Origin: a virus
Virus record (IMG/VR): IMGVR_UViG_3300033571_018110
Coordinates: 1 to 46,167 of that record
DNA length: 46,167 nucleotides
Reading direction: 5' to 3' (one strand)
Positions 25,879 to 39,500 of the stretch are shown here, piece by piece. Positions within the stretch are counted from its first letter, which is position 1. The number at the start of each line of letters is the position of its first letter. The notes under the pieces were generated by a model, which was given only the letters and a program-made list of their open reading frames with translations, made no database searches and was not told the DNA's origin. The position numbers and the translations under genes are program-made.

Positions 25879-27594
25879 CTAAGTTGACGATGTACACATA
25901 TATTCTAGTGAAAAACTGTATGACCCATCAATCTTATTCACTGAACGAACATCCTTAGTCTTTAACCAAGAATTACTCATATCTTGTACTAGACTACTTA
26001 ATGACGCCGGTAAATACGGCAAAGAAGTTCCTCCACAAGCAGCAGATATACTACATCCTTTGTTATTTATATCTACACCATCTATATTAATAGAAACTGT
26101 TCTTGGATTATACATATTAAGTTTTTGAATAATAGGACCAGATGCTCTTCCAGGAATAATAAATTCTTGTATAATTTCTGTAGGATCTTTCCTAGTTACG
26201 GATATATTTGTAAAACTATTTTGTAGATTTCTTTGATGTCTACTCGAATAAGTTGCAGTATAATCTATGGCACCAGTGAGATAGTTATGATCAAGACTAT
26301 AAGAAATAGGAGTGGGATAAGACACTGGATTTTTCATGGCCAATGCCGAGCCAGTAACTCCTAATAAACTTTTAAAATTATTTGTTAGATCTGTTGTACC
26401 ACCAACAAAATTTGAAAAGTAATTTTTGGCATTAGTATATCTAGTGTCGGCGCCATTGTACGGTACAATAAATTGTCCATTTCTTGGTAAATCAAAATCT
26501 TGTTGATTGGTATATTTGATAAAACCACCCAAAGTTAATCCTTGAACTGTACCCTGTACTGTGATTGTTGTCTCTGGTGATGCGTCATTAGTATTTTGCA
26601 TATTATGAGTAAAGGTATGTTTAGCAGCATAGGCATTTCCGTATTTTAGTGTTGCATTATATGTAATAGAAAATGTTCCGTCTGATTCTGATGTATCGCA
26701 AGTAATAACCTCGTTGTAAACGCCGAGCCCGCTGTCAAATCCAGATAAAATATCACTGCCACTTTCATTATTATGAATACCAGTAGGAGACACTGTAGCA
26801 TCACACGCGCTCATACTGCTGGAGCTAGTTAGTGTTGTTGGAGAATTAATTAGTCCAGTAACTTGATCATAGAGTCTATCTTGCACAAATAATTTAGCCT
26901 GTTGCCATGCGGGTATGGTTTGATTGTTAACATAAAAGTTTTTACCAGTTGCAGACAAAGTATACGATACCCTCATAGCTTTATGGTTTTCTGTACCATA
27001 TGTATTATAAATATCATCTTCAATAGTAAATGTCCATTTGTCGCTAAATTCTTTTATTTTATATTTTTTCATATCTACTAAATTGTCTGATACTATCTTG
27101 TTAGTAGACTGCATTGGTGCGTGAAAAATAGTAGAAGCACATGCTATAGGGGAATTACCAGAACATCCTATTAAATCTACTTCATTAAATTCTAGCTCTA
27201 CTGTATATGGTGCATAATTTACCCATTTATTATCAGAATTATCAAACTGTAAACTTTTAACGGTACAGCCTTTGGCTACTAATACATTTGATCCACCCTG
27301 ATATTTAATAGTTAAGTTACCACCATTAAAGTTAAAAATATTTCTAATATCACCAATATGATCAATAGTTCCACTAAAAGAAGATGCTGTATTTGATTCG
27401 TCTACTTCTTTTCTTAAAGAATTCGCATAACCATTTAATGTAATATTATATGTATATCCTATAATACTCTCATTAGCATAGTATATTTCAGGACTAATAT
27501 TAATTTGTGGTGCTGGAGCTATTCTGTCTCCAGAGTTTGGGCTACTATCTTGTCTATGATAATAAACTTCTATATTGGTTGTATAACTTGACAT
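25879..27594 (-). CDS. tail structural protein, paralogue A
   Basis: A protein of 571 residues, paralogous to the 607-residue protein downstream (see the matched segments there). It is the first gene after the tape measure and shares one base with its stop codon (TAATG). The gene pair occupies the place where siphophages encode the distal tail protein and tail-associated proteins. An N-terminal NIEVYYHRQDSS strand is followed by repeated beta domains and a central GTVQGLTLGGFIKY segment. No enzymatic motif is seen. The duplication may give a hetero-oligomeric ring, or each copy may act at a different level of the tip. Confidence 0.6.
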   Translation of the reverse strand: MSSYTTNIEVYYHRQDSSPNSGDRIAPAPQINISPEIYYANESIIGYTYNITLNGYANSLRKEVDESNTASSFSGTIDHIGDIRNIFNFNGGNLTIKYQGGSNVLVAKGCTVKSLQFDNSDNKWVNYAPYTVELEFNEVDLIGCSGNSPIACASTIFHAPMQSTNKIVSDNLVDMKKYKIKEFSDKWTFTIEDDIYNTYGTENHKAMRVSYTLSATGKNFYVNNQTIPAWQQAKLFVQDRLYDQVTGLINSPTTLTSSSSMSACDATVSPTGIHNNESGSDILSGFDSGLGVYNEVITCDTSESDGTFSITYNATLKYGNAYAAKHTFTHNMQNTNDASPETTITVQGTVQGLTLGGFIKYTNQQDFDLPRNGQFIVPYNGADTRYTNAKNYFSNFVGGTTDLTNNFKSLLGVTGSALAMKNPVSYPTPISYSLDHNYLTGAIDYTATYSSRHQRNLQNSFTNISVTRKDPTEIIQEFIIPGRASGPIIQKLNMYNPRTVSINIDGVDINNKGCSISAACGGTSLPYLPASLSSLVQDMSNSWLKTKDVRSVNKIDGSYSFSLEYMCTSST

Positions 27595-30500
27595 TAAGCT
27601 TGTCCTTGTCCCATTGAGGTATTAACGTCTCCTCTATATCCCATCGAAACGCTAGATTTTACTGCGCCCTTTGTGGCTTGAGATACTTCGTCTCGTAGTT
27701 GGTCTAACTTGGGTCTGATAATAGCTTCGGCTACGCCTTGCATTTCTTTACTTAACCCCTCAAAAGCAGCAGCACCAGTGATATTAATATTAAGATCATA
27801 ATTACCAACTAATTGAATTTGACTTGGTATAGTAGCGGCTACGGTAGATAATTTATCAATATAAGAATTAAAATTACTAAATATATTAGTAAAGCCATCT
27901 AATAATGCCTGAGCACTAGGATCAACAGTAATAGTTGTAGCAGATCCCATGGCCCCGCCACTAATAGCTGCTCTGTCTCCTGCTACGCCACCATCTAATG
28001 ATCCTGCTCTTATATCGGGCAGTGCTGATGGAACTGGTTGTGTTGTTCCTGGGGCTGGTGGTGCTGGAATCGGTGATAAGCTATTAGGATTATTGCTAAA
28101 CGCTGCAGAAATTTCTTGTGCGTCAGCTCTAATAGATTCCTGTCTTGTCATTCCTGGTCTAGAAAATGATCGTCCAGCTATCTCGGCAGCGGCAGCCGTG
28201 GATTGATTAACACTTGATCTTACATTACGACCCAAAGCTTTAGAACCATTATTTATATCTGCTTGATTCATACCTTTATTAATTAAAGCTCTATATTCAT
28301 TTTCTTCTTGTGGTGTTCTACCAATAGGTAGTCCTTGTTCACTAATTCTTAATTTGCCTTTATTTTTAAGTTCTCTTTCTCTAACTTTAGCAGCTAATTC
28401 AGGATTAGAATTAAGCTTGCTTTGTCTAAGATCTGAGTATTCTTTTTCTTCCTCTGGTGTTCTGCCTATTGGTAATCCATCTTCACCAACTCTTAATTTA
28501 CCTTTAACCATTAACTGTCTAAGACGTAAAGACTGTTTTTGTCCAAATTTTTCAGATAATGTGCTATTATTAAGTTTACCAGCAATCATATCAGTACTGG
28601 GTAATGAGCGACTTGTTAATAGTGTTCCAGCTCCCGTTCCCTTAGCCACTGTTGACTTAATCTGATCAGCAACTGCTGCTGCTGTTGTTTGTGTTGGTGC
28701 TACTTTGCTAGTCGCTTGAGCAGTGGTGTTATTCGCTGGTTTTGTCTCTGTTGAACCTTTTTTAAGCTCGGCTAAAATTTCGCTTAAAATTTTGCACTCA
28801 CAGGATTCATTAGATACTGGCGATAAAGTATCAGACATCTGTTTTATCTTATTAGTATCGATAGTCGCAGTTTTACTTAACTCAAAACTACCATCAGGCA
28901 ATTGTTTAAGCTGAGATGGAGCAGAGGCTAGTGCGCCTTGAACATCTTCTATCCCATTTAGTCCTAATGATTTAAGATTTTTAGAGAATAAATTACCAGT
29001 AAGATCATCTACCTGTTTCATTATTCCTTCAAAGTCTGGTAATAATTTCTTTAATGATTCAACATCAATTGGCATTTGTTTAGTTGTGGCTATTCCATTA
29101 TTGAAAACCGCTTTTTCCATCATGCCAGATATTTGTGCTAGTCCATTTGTAGCAAGAGTTGGTAGATTTTTAGCAGTTTCTATTGCTGAAGATACAATAG
29201 TATTAGGATCTGCTGAAACTTTATCTCCAAGTAAATCTTTCATTAGGGCTTCTAAATGAATATCGTGGGTGTAAATACTGCCAGGAGTCATTTGCTGTTC
29301 TGCTGCCTGTGCAGCAGTTTCTATGGCTGGTTTTTGATCTTCTATGGCAATAGCAGCGTCACTTTCTGCTTGACGAGCAACAGCTTCTGCTCGGATTCTT
29401 TCCATTATCTCGCTTATCGCGGCTTGTGGTATTCCGGCAACTTCAGATGCTCCAAGATCATTTCTTGTTTGTTTTAGAACTTCGGCACGATTCTCTTCTA
29501 ATGTTCCTACATTGAGTGTGTTGCCTCCAGTAATGTAATCTAAATCTTCTTGAGTAAGGTTATTTTCTCCTCCTCTGGCAGAAATTTTTTCGTCTAATCT
29601 CTCTCTTTGTAAAAGAGTGGCGGCCCTGGCTTTGGCACGAATCTGATCCTGAACATTAAGCTTATCGTATGTACTAGTATCAACTCCTGCGGCCTTGCTT
29701 CTGGCTAGTTCTGCTTTTTTCAGATCTACTTCCATTTTTGCTGCTTTTGCAGCTTGTTTTGCAGCATCTGCTTGTGCTTTTCTCAGTTCTCCAATTTCAC
29801 CGATAAATAACAAGGTATTTTTAGCGATATCTCCTAAGAACCCTAACATAGCTCCAAAAATTGCTCCTTGACCACCACCATACTGATAGCCTATGGCGGC
29901 ACCTCTGAGACCAGCTTCTAATGTTCCTGCTAATTGATCTCCAACGCTATTAGTATCAAAACCCAATAAATCAGAAACAAAAGCTCTACCAGAATTACCG
30001 GTAAGAGCCCCAGTAGCCATATTAAATGCTGTTCCAGCCCCTTCTCCCAACACATCAATCGAAGCTTGATTAGTTTCGGTATCGGCTAGTCCAGTACCAA
30101 CACCTCCTCGTACTAATTCTACGCCAGCAATTACTCTACCAGCAGCAGGTAGTGCTCCACGAAGAGTATTAATAACGCCGCCACCACCAGGAGCGCCACC
30201 AGGGACAGGAGCACCACCAGCACCAGGAGCACCACCAAGAGATGGGATAGAACCGCTTACGGCATCTGTTAATCCTTTATAAATAGAACTCCCCATAATT
30301 ACTTTTGCCAAATATGCTAGAGCAACTACCAGCGCTCCGGTAGCACTTACTCCAGCTATTAGATCTCTCATTGTGGTGTCAAGAGTATTTGCTGTTGTTG
30401 TATCGAATCCTAAAGTTGGTAAATCTCCAAATAATCCCGCTCTTGCTTTATCAATTTCTTCTTGAGTCATAACTAATTGAACAGTATTATCTTTTTCTTC

Positions 30501-33500
30501 AGTTGCTGTTTTTTCAGGTGGTTTATTTGCTTCTTCTGCTTGTGCCATCGGTTGTGTAATGGTGGCAACCTTATCTAATGTTTCTGTTAATTTATTGGCA
30601 AAAATATCTGCTACTGCTACTGCTGCTAAGGCTAAGTTATCTGCGGCACTAGCCTGTCTTTCAGTAGCGGCTGTATATGCATCAATATATTGTTGTTGAG
30701 CAGGGTCAATGCCTCCTTCCATCATGGAGAGTGTTTGGTCAAATGTTAACTGTTGTCCATCAGGACCAATTGCTCCTGTAGTTTGTTGTAATAGTTGCTG
30801 GCCGCCAGGAGTAGACTCAAGCATTGCTCTGGTCATCTTGGCTTCTAGTTGTTTACCTAAGCTTTCTGGCATCATACTGCTAACCATATCAAGGCCAGCA
30901 AAAGCGTTTTGACGGAATTGTAAGCTATTAACATCCTGAGTAGTAGCCTGACCACTAATAAGTTTAGTATAGTCAGTTAGCTGCTTGTTCATATCTATCA
31001 GATCTTTACTGTCTGACGTTAAGGCTTTACGCAAAAAGTCTACTGATGCTCCTGCAATTTTATTTAATTCACTTAATTTTTGAAGGGCTGCTGAAGCTCT
31101 ACTACTGTCATTAGCTAATTCTTCCAAAGCTTTATTAGCATTATTAATTTTATTATTTTGTTCGGCTAGTGCTTTCGCCTGATCAGCAACAGCCTTTTGA
31201 GCATTTTTATCTTCTGGATTTGCGGCTAAAGTATTTTGTTTTTGCTGAAGTTCAGCTTGCATAGAGTCTCTAGTCTTAGTAGCATCTATCATAGCTTGAT
31301 ATATTTCATTAGGATCAACGCTACCACCAGCAACAACGCCTCCGCTTAATCCTCTTATTCTATTTTCAAATGGAGCAGCTTGTTGGTCTATAGAAAGATT
31401 TCTTCCTAAAGTTTCTGCTAATTGAACATCTGCTCGTGATCTAATTTCGGCTGCTTTTAATTGTAATTCTGTGGCTTGATTAAGAGCCTCTCCATATTTA
31501 TTAGCAAGATCATTTGCTTGTTGCATAGCGTTAGCAAAAGCTTGTGCATATTTAGCCGCTAAAGCCAGAGCTTCTGCCGATACCTTTGATGCTGTGCCAA
31601 CAAGATCAAGCTCATCAGCTATCTCTGATAAAGGAACTCCTTCTCTATCTCCAATTTTTTCCCCAAGACTTTGCTCTAGTTCATTAAATAGCCCTTCTGG
31701 AGCATCTATTTTTAGATCCTTAAATATACCTTTAAGTTGTTCTGTAACGGCCCCTACGTCTTGTCCGGTTGTGTTTCGTAAAATAGTCGGTAATTCATCT
31801 TGAATAACTTTAGCGGCAACAATTTGGCTTTCTAGTTTGGCTCCGCCATCTCCGCCAGCAAGCGAACCAACTCTAGAAGCGACTGCCTGAACCTCTTCTT
31901 TACTATATCCAGATATGTTCCCTAGTACTTGTTCATCATCTCTTTTTACAGATCCGATTGTGGCTCGTCCACTTAATGCCGCAGCCTGCTCTTCGGCTTG
32001 CACTCCAATTTGCGCTAATTCATAGTTAAATCTCTCTAGTCCAGCAGAGGCTTTTCTAAAAATATCTAATAGATTTTCTACTGATTTATTGGTCTGTCTC
32101 ATAGCATCAGACAATTGCTGTTGTTTGAAGGCCACTTCAGCCGATACTGCGGCGGCATCTTTGCCAGCTTGAATAACATCATCCATACTCATTGCGGCAA
32201 TGTCTTCTTCGCTTTTACCTTGCTGCTTTAGTGCTTGTCTACCCATTGAGCCATAAATATCAGTATCTGTATAGCCTTGACGAGCCATTTGCTGATATGT
32301 TTGATTAGCCTGAGCATAAACATCTCTTCTGGCTTGTGTACCAGCCTCAGTTCCTGGTCCTCCAGCAGCTTTTTCTGCTTCCGTAGCTCTATTTATAACA
32401 TCTTGAACTTGTTCTAATGGAGCCCTACTAAGTTGTCGTTGTCCTACTCTTTCAAAATTACCCAGTACCATTTGTGCTCTATTGTCTAGGGCGCGTACTG
32501 CTTCTGGTCTTTCAGCAGTACCCATGATAGAACCTATTACTGGTAATTGACTTAAAGCATCGACAATAGCTCTTGCTGTAGTTTTTTCCCCATATTGAAC
32601 TTGTGCTTGTTGAGCTAAATCCTTTATGGCCCCTTGGCCACCCATAGATTCTTTAATTAAAGCATCAGCAGTCTCGTTTGATTGATTAAGCTCAAACTCT
32701 TTAAGAGCAGTGGCGGCCTTATTAGCAGACTCTTCTAGTTCTTCAAGATTTTTGGCTAGTCTAGCTTGATTGAAAGCTTTAAATGCACCATCAATACCAC
32801 CAATAACAGCACCTGTGATACCACCTATCATTGCTCCAACAGGACCAGCAATTTGACCACCTAAAACAGCGCCACTAGCTAATCCACTTCCAGCCCCACC
32901 AATACCTCCTACTAATCCAGCTGTTCTAGGATCTTTTATTCCGTCAAATGCTCTATTTATTTGATCAGCAGCAACAGCAACAGCACCACCCAAAGCAACC
33001 ATTGGTCCACCAAGAGCGTCTATTTTTTCTCCAATAAAAGTACCAGCAGCACCTAATCTTTTTTCCAAACCAGCAGTTAATCCCTTACCAGCAAATATAT
33101 CAGCAGCTTTCATAGTGCTTTGACCAGCTGATGTTTTACTAAATTTTTCAAGCATATCAGGAGCAAATTCAGCAGCTCGGCCAAATTGTTGACCAGCCTC
33201 ACTTTGTATAAATTGTTGTCTACCAACATCTGCACCAGACAAGTTGCCTTCAAGTTGATCAGCACTCATCTCTAATTTTTCAGCAGTCTGCTCTATAGCG
33301 ACTCTAAGAGCCTCAGCAGCGTCAATATCGGAAGTAAATGCTTTTTCTAAAGCACTACCAGATGTATTGATGGCATCATTAACACTCTTTCCATCCATCA
33401 TTGCTTTAACTAATTCTTGAGATGCTCTTCCTAATTCTTTAGGACTTAATGATGGAGCAATTTCTTTAATTTTACTAGTAGCTTCTTCAATAGCCTGCCT

Positions 33501-36500
33501 ATATGCATCATTAAATTTTTGTCTATCTGCTGACGATCCAGAGGCTTTAGACTGAGCTCGTAAACTGCTAAGATTTTTGCCTGTTGCTGTTGCTTGACCT
33601 TGAAATTCTCTTCTTACTTCTGTTCTGCGTCCTTTTTGATTCTCCATGATTTCTTTTTGAGTAATAGCAACTTGTCTTGTAGCATCAGATCTGTATCTTC
33701 CAACTGTTTTGCCTGCTTTTTTCGCTTTATAGGCAAAAAATTCTTTATCATCTTCAGAGGCAAGTCCGTATCTGGTTCCTGGTGGAGGAGGCGGAACAGG
33801 AGGTACGGGGGGTGGAGTTGGTGGAGGAGTTGGTCCGCTTGGAGGAACTGTTGGTGGAGTTGGCGGTGGCGGCACAGGTGGAACGGGTGGCGGAATAACA
33901 GGTGGCGTCGGTCCGCTTGGAGGAACTATTGGAGGAACAGGAGGTGGTGGAATAGGTGGCATACCTGTGCTTGCAGAGACCAAATCAGATGCTTGCAATC
34001 CAGCAAAAGTATGACCAACAGCACCTAAATGTTTAGCTAAATCTTCCATTCCAGTTTTAGCATCAGTAGTTGAGGTAATTATAGCCTTAACATCTGGAGA
34101 AGCATGTGAATAAAACTCAGCAAATAATTCTGCATTGCTGGTTAAGTATTTCATCATTTTTTCAGAATAAAGTCCACTATCTCTATATGCTTTTTCCATA
34201 ATTGGCTTAACTTTTTCTGCCAATTCAAATTGGAAACTTCCCTTTTTCTCACTAGATAATCCTTTTCCTGCTCCTAAGGCAGTATCTACTAAATGTCCAG
34301 TCTCGTGCGACACAACACTACTTTTAGCAGCATATTTACCGCCTAATTGTAATGACATTAGTGTTTCGGTTTGATTTCCAGTTCGTCTGCTCGTTGCCAT
34401 CCCAAGATTAGTTTTACCAAATTTATTTCCGAAAGCTGTTCTGCCTCCGCCAACCACTTGCTCTATACCTTTAAAGTTTTTTAATACTTCTTGTTTTAGT
34501 GCGCTACTTAGTGATCCTAATGACATAGCAAAGATTTTCTCTGCTTCTTTTATGTCTTTTATTTCAGAGCCATATAATCTATTAGCTTGTTTGTCTGCTA
34601 CTCCGCCCTCAAAGAATCTTTGTACATTTCCAACAAAACCACCCTTATTATATCCTTGTATTTTATCTGCCTTATTCATCTTATGAAGTTTACTATATCC
34701 AATTTTTTGTGCAGCTTTTTTATTTATAACAAATTCACCAGGAGTTAATAATGCTGGTACTGTATCTTGTGCTGATCCTCCTTTAGCAAATTTAACTGTA
34801 TTCCATTTTGTATCCTCAATAGATTTTTTTCTTTCAAATATTTCAGCAAGTACTGGTTTTAGTGGGTCGGATCCTACATACTTGATAGCCTGATCTGGTG
34901 CGAGTTTATTAAAAAAGTCTTGTTCAAACTCATTATAGAAATCAGGATCAGACGCTAATAAAGAACTAGTTAATCCAGCCAAAACTTCTGCTGATCTGAC
35001 ATCACCAGAAAAATTAGCTAATGTTCTTTCTACTCTTTTACTATCTTCTGCAAAAGATACTCCTACTTTTCTAACTTTTGATCCATCTCCATCAGCATAC
35101 TCATCATATTTTGCATCTAAAGAAAATTCTTTTAATCTATTTTGGATTTTTTGATTTTTTGATTTTTCTAATGCTTCTTTGACTCTTTCATAGTTTTTGT
35201 AAATAAAATTAACAACATCAGCATTTTGTAATTCATAGTCTAAGTCCCAATTTTTACTATCTAATTGTTCAGTAAATTTAAATGCTACTGGCTTACCATT
35301 AGGATCAGCAGCATTAAGAAATTCATCAGAACCACCTTCTAACGATAAAGCTCTTGATAAAGCCCTTGATCTACCGCCATAAACATAAAATCCACTACCT
35401 TGTCCAAAGCCCGTAGAAATATTAGATTTAGCACCCTGAGTTTTAAATGCTTCTAGTACACTATCATCTTTACCAGTAGTTGTTCCATGCCATACATCCT
35501 TAACAGGACCGCCAGCAATAAATTTTGATTTTTTCTTTAATAGAGATGGATCAATATTTGGGCCGTATTCATACATCAGAGACGATGCCATTTTATCTGC
35601 CATCTCTTGTAGTTGAGACAGATTACCCGGCTGTTTAAACTCAGCATAATTACCAACATTATCTCCTTCTTGTTTTAACCCGCCAAGTAGATTATAGCCA
35701 CGACTTCTTTTGCTCTTAGTAATTCTAAAATTAATATCTGGATATTTATTTAAAATATCTTTTTTAACTTTTTCAAAGTCTGATTCGCCAACTTTTCCGC
35801 CAACAGCAAATCTCTCAAGAAAATATCTTTGAGCCTCGCCCCATATTCTGCTAAGAGCACTACCATCATTAGTACGCTTAGTATCCGTGGGCATAGTAGA
35901 TTTTATGCCCCACTTACTAGCACTAGCACCAAGGCCATTTGGATAATCGATTGGTCGATTTGGATCATCATCGTCTTTGGCTATACGAACACCCAAGCTC
36001 TTAATCATTTCTTCAAGGGCATATCCTTCCATACCAGCCATGCTCTTGCGAGACGATGCGTCAGTAAGATCTATACCTCTTGGTTCGCTATATTGTATAC
36101 CTCGTTTACCACCCTTTAATACGCTTTGAATATTTGCTAAATTATCATCTATAAGAGTTTCCATCTCTGATAGATTATTAACTTTATTTAAACCTCCACT
36201 AACACCCGTAATTTTACTCTCTGGTATTGGTAATCTTAGTTCTGCTAATTTTGAAGCTAATAAAGGAGCATTGCTCTGTGGTCGTGCAGTAAGGACTCTG
36301 ATATTATCCATTAGTTGTGGATAATCTATAAGTCTTTTTGCTAATTCTTTACCTAATAATGTTAATTCAGCATTGGCTAGTGCTTCTTGAACTTTTGCTA
36401 AATCATTATATGCTCTGATATCAATTCCACCATTAGCAGCATAAATATCTGCGCCTTTTACTAATGTGTCATCAAAATCAAAAGCTAATGGTCCACCAGT

Positions 36501-39500
36501 TCCAAATATATCAGTATATTGAACCCTTTCTGCTGCTCTACTAGGTATACCAGCAATATCAGCCTGCATTTGTTGGATAGCATCAGCATATGTTGTTGGC
36601 AAACTTTTACGAACTATTTGAGTAAGAAATTTTTCACCATTTTTACCAGTTAATTCTTTTGCGTCACTAAGTCCAGAATATCCTAATTCGCCATTTGGTC
36701 CAAATAAACTAACTAAACCAAATTGATAAGCTCCACCAGCAGAAGCCCTCATATTTCTATCTAATTGTTCTCTAGCGGCTGTTTCCTCTCCTTTTTTTCT
36801 AGCCTCAGCAGCAACTAATACTTTTTCTAAATATGGAGCCAGTCTTGCGCCATTAGGATCTGCTTTTAATGATCGACTATCTAATAATTTACCACTGGTT
36901 CTTACTCCTGAACTTTTAACGGCCTCTAAAACTTCTTCTGCTGCTAATCTTTTAACTCCTGTTGGGCCACCTAGTTTTTGTAATCTTTCTAAGATACCTT
37001 CATCTATTCTTCCTGATGTTTCTGTAACTCCACCCGCCATGAATCTTTGAACCATACCCCCAATAGCCATTTGTTTGGCGGCAAAGTTACTAATAAATTT
37101 ATCTAAATTGGCACCAGAATAATCAAAATCGTCATATTCTTCTAGTGCTTTATTTACTGCTTGTCTTAAACGAGTATTATGAAATGTTTTTGCTAATGCT
37201 CCACCGCCACGTACTGTTTTATAATCACTTAGTATTGGATCTTGTAATGATCCTAATAAATAATTATCTATAGCAGATCCGCTTCTTATTGATGTCCATT
37301 GTTGTTCTCGTGCTGCTACTTCATCAGAATACTTTGACATTTGTGCAGCAAGGGCCTCTTCTTTACCCATTTTTGAAAGCTGTTTTGCTGATGGTCCCGA
37401 TGACTTTGGTTGTATCGGTTGTCCAAACGGAGCCACTATTTCTTTCCAGAAACCTCTCTTGCCCCTATAGGTTACAAGATCTTTATCTAATTCGGGAGTG
37501 ATTCTTTCTGCTGGAACTTCGATAAATTCATTCCCCACAGCCATTCCAGAACCACCACTACTAAATATATCCAAAGCTTGTGCCTTGGCATACATTATTA
37601 GATCTGAGGTACTTAATTCATCAAGTTCTTTTGCGTCTAAATCTCTGAGTCTTCTTCGAGCACCTAATGCTTTACCTCCACCCTCAAATTTTTGTACTAG
37701 TCCTCCAATAGCAAATCTACCCCATTTATTTTTTGTAGTTTTGCCAATATCAAGACCTCTAGATATCGCTAATTCTTTGGCTTTTTCTTGAGAGTGACCA
37801 GCATCAAATAGTATTCTTTTTGGATGATTATCATTTCCTTCAGACCATATGCCTCTGCCTTCTTTTTGAGCAGTTTCTAGTTCTTTTGAATATCCCTTTG
37901 TAAATCTTGAGTCTGGAACACCGTAACCCTTAGAAACTAATGCTTTAGCAATCTGATCATTTTCAAAAAGACCTCTTCCATAAGCTCCGCCGCTTGATTT
38001 TACAATACTATTAATTAATTGACTCTTATTATTATTTAAAATCTTTTTTGCATCAGATCCATATTTGGTTCCAGATTCTACGGCATCAACACTTCTTAAT
38101 CTATATTGTTTATCTGTTATAGCTTCTGCTGCAAATGTATCTCCATCAACAATATTTTCAGATCCATAAGATAATATATCTTTATCTTTTTTAACTTTAC
38201 CACCGACAGCATACTTATTCATTCTTTGTAAATTACCAGCACCAATAGTTTCAACAGCTTTCTTTCTGATAACAAACTCGCCAGGAGTTAACATGGCTGG
38301 AACAGTGTCTCTATTACCACTTCCTGGAACAACACCACCACGAGCAAATGCTCTTACTTTACCTCCAGCATTTAGTCCTTTTGCGGTTCTATCGTTAAGA
38401 GTAATAGTATTATCGTTAACATTTTTAGAAAGATTATTGATTGCTGTTGTTAAAGTTTGAATAGCAGAAGTATTTTTACTTATAGCGGCAGATGCTTGAT
38501 TCATAGCATTTTGCTGCTGCTTGGCATTAGATCCAGAAATGGCGCCTCCAATATTTTGACCAGCACCGCCTGGACCACCACCCTTCTTTAATCCTCCAAA
38601 AAAGCCCGTAGCAAATTGACCTATTGCACTAACACCCTTAATAGCTCCCATTATTGAAAGAATGGGTAGTATTGGTTTAAAGGCACTAGCTAGACTAATC
38701 AGTCCACTTGTTAAATTTGTTACTAATGTAAATAAGGATTTAAAGCCAGTACTTTTTCCGATATCTCTTATTAATGCTAAAAATTGTTCTCTAACTTTTG
38801 CTATTTGATTAGCCAAGCTTTTTTGAGCAATAGTTTGTGCATCTATTAAGCTGCTCTGTCCTCTCTGTGCAACTTTTAGTGCTTCTTGAGCAACGCTGAA
38901 CTGCTGAATAAGAGGAATAACTTTACCGATTTGTCTAAAACCACCAAGCTCTTCTACAATTTGTGAAAAGCGTAAATCTCTAGGATCAAGTTCTCCTAAG
39001 ACTGCACTAAGTCTTTTAACAGCTTCGTATGGGCCAACGAATTTTCCTTCTAAGTCTGTAAGTTCTACTCCGAATTCTCGAAGTTGTTCTATTGTACTTC
39101 CTCGTTGAATTCTAGTGAAGATGGTTCTTAAACCAGTCGCAATAGTTTCTGCACTTTCACGAGTTGTTTGTCGAACACTAGTAAAAATTGCAATGAATTC
39201 ATTTAAAGCATCAGATCCTTCACTAACCCCTTTACTAGCAGCGGCAAACACACCACCGGTTCTTTGAATAGCACTAATAATGTCTTTAGATTCTACAGCA
39301 AAGGCAGCAGCCACAGCATTGATACTACCTAAAACACCTTCTAATTCTGTTGCCTGTAAACCGAACTGTCTGATAGCGGCGATAGCACCTTCCGTGGTGT
39401 CTGTTAAATTATCGAAAGATGGAGCAAGTTCTGTTTTTGCTAATGCCGCTAAAGCTATACGAGTTTCTTCTGCGCTTAAACCAGCCTGAGCTAATGTACT

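Noticed and set aside
33594-34028. Plus-strand Trp/Arg-rich frame of 144 codons
   Set aside because: It is the antisense of the Pro-rich hinge of the tape measure gene; a low-complexity shadow.
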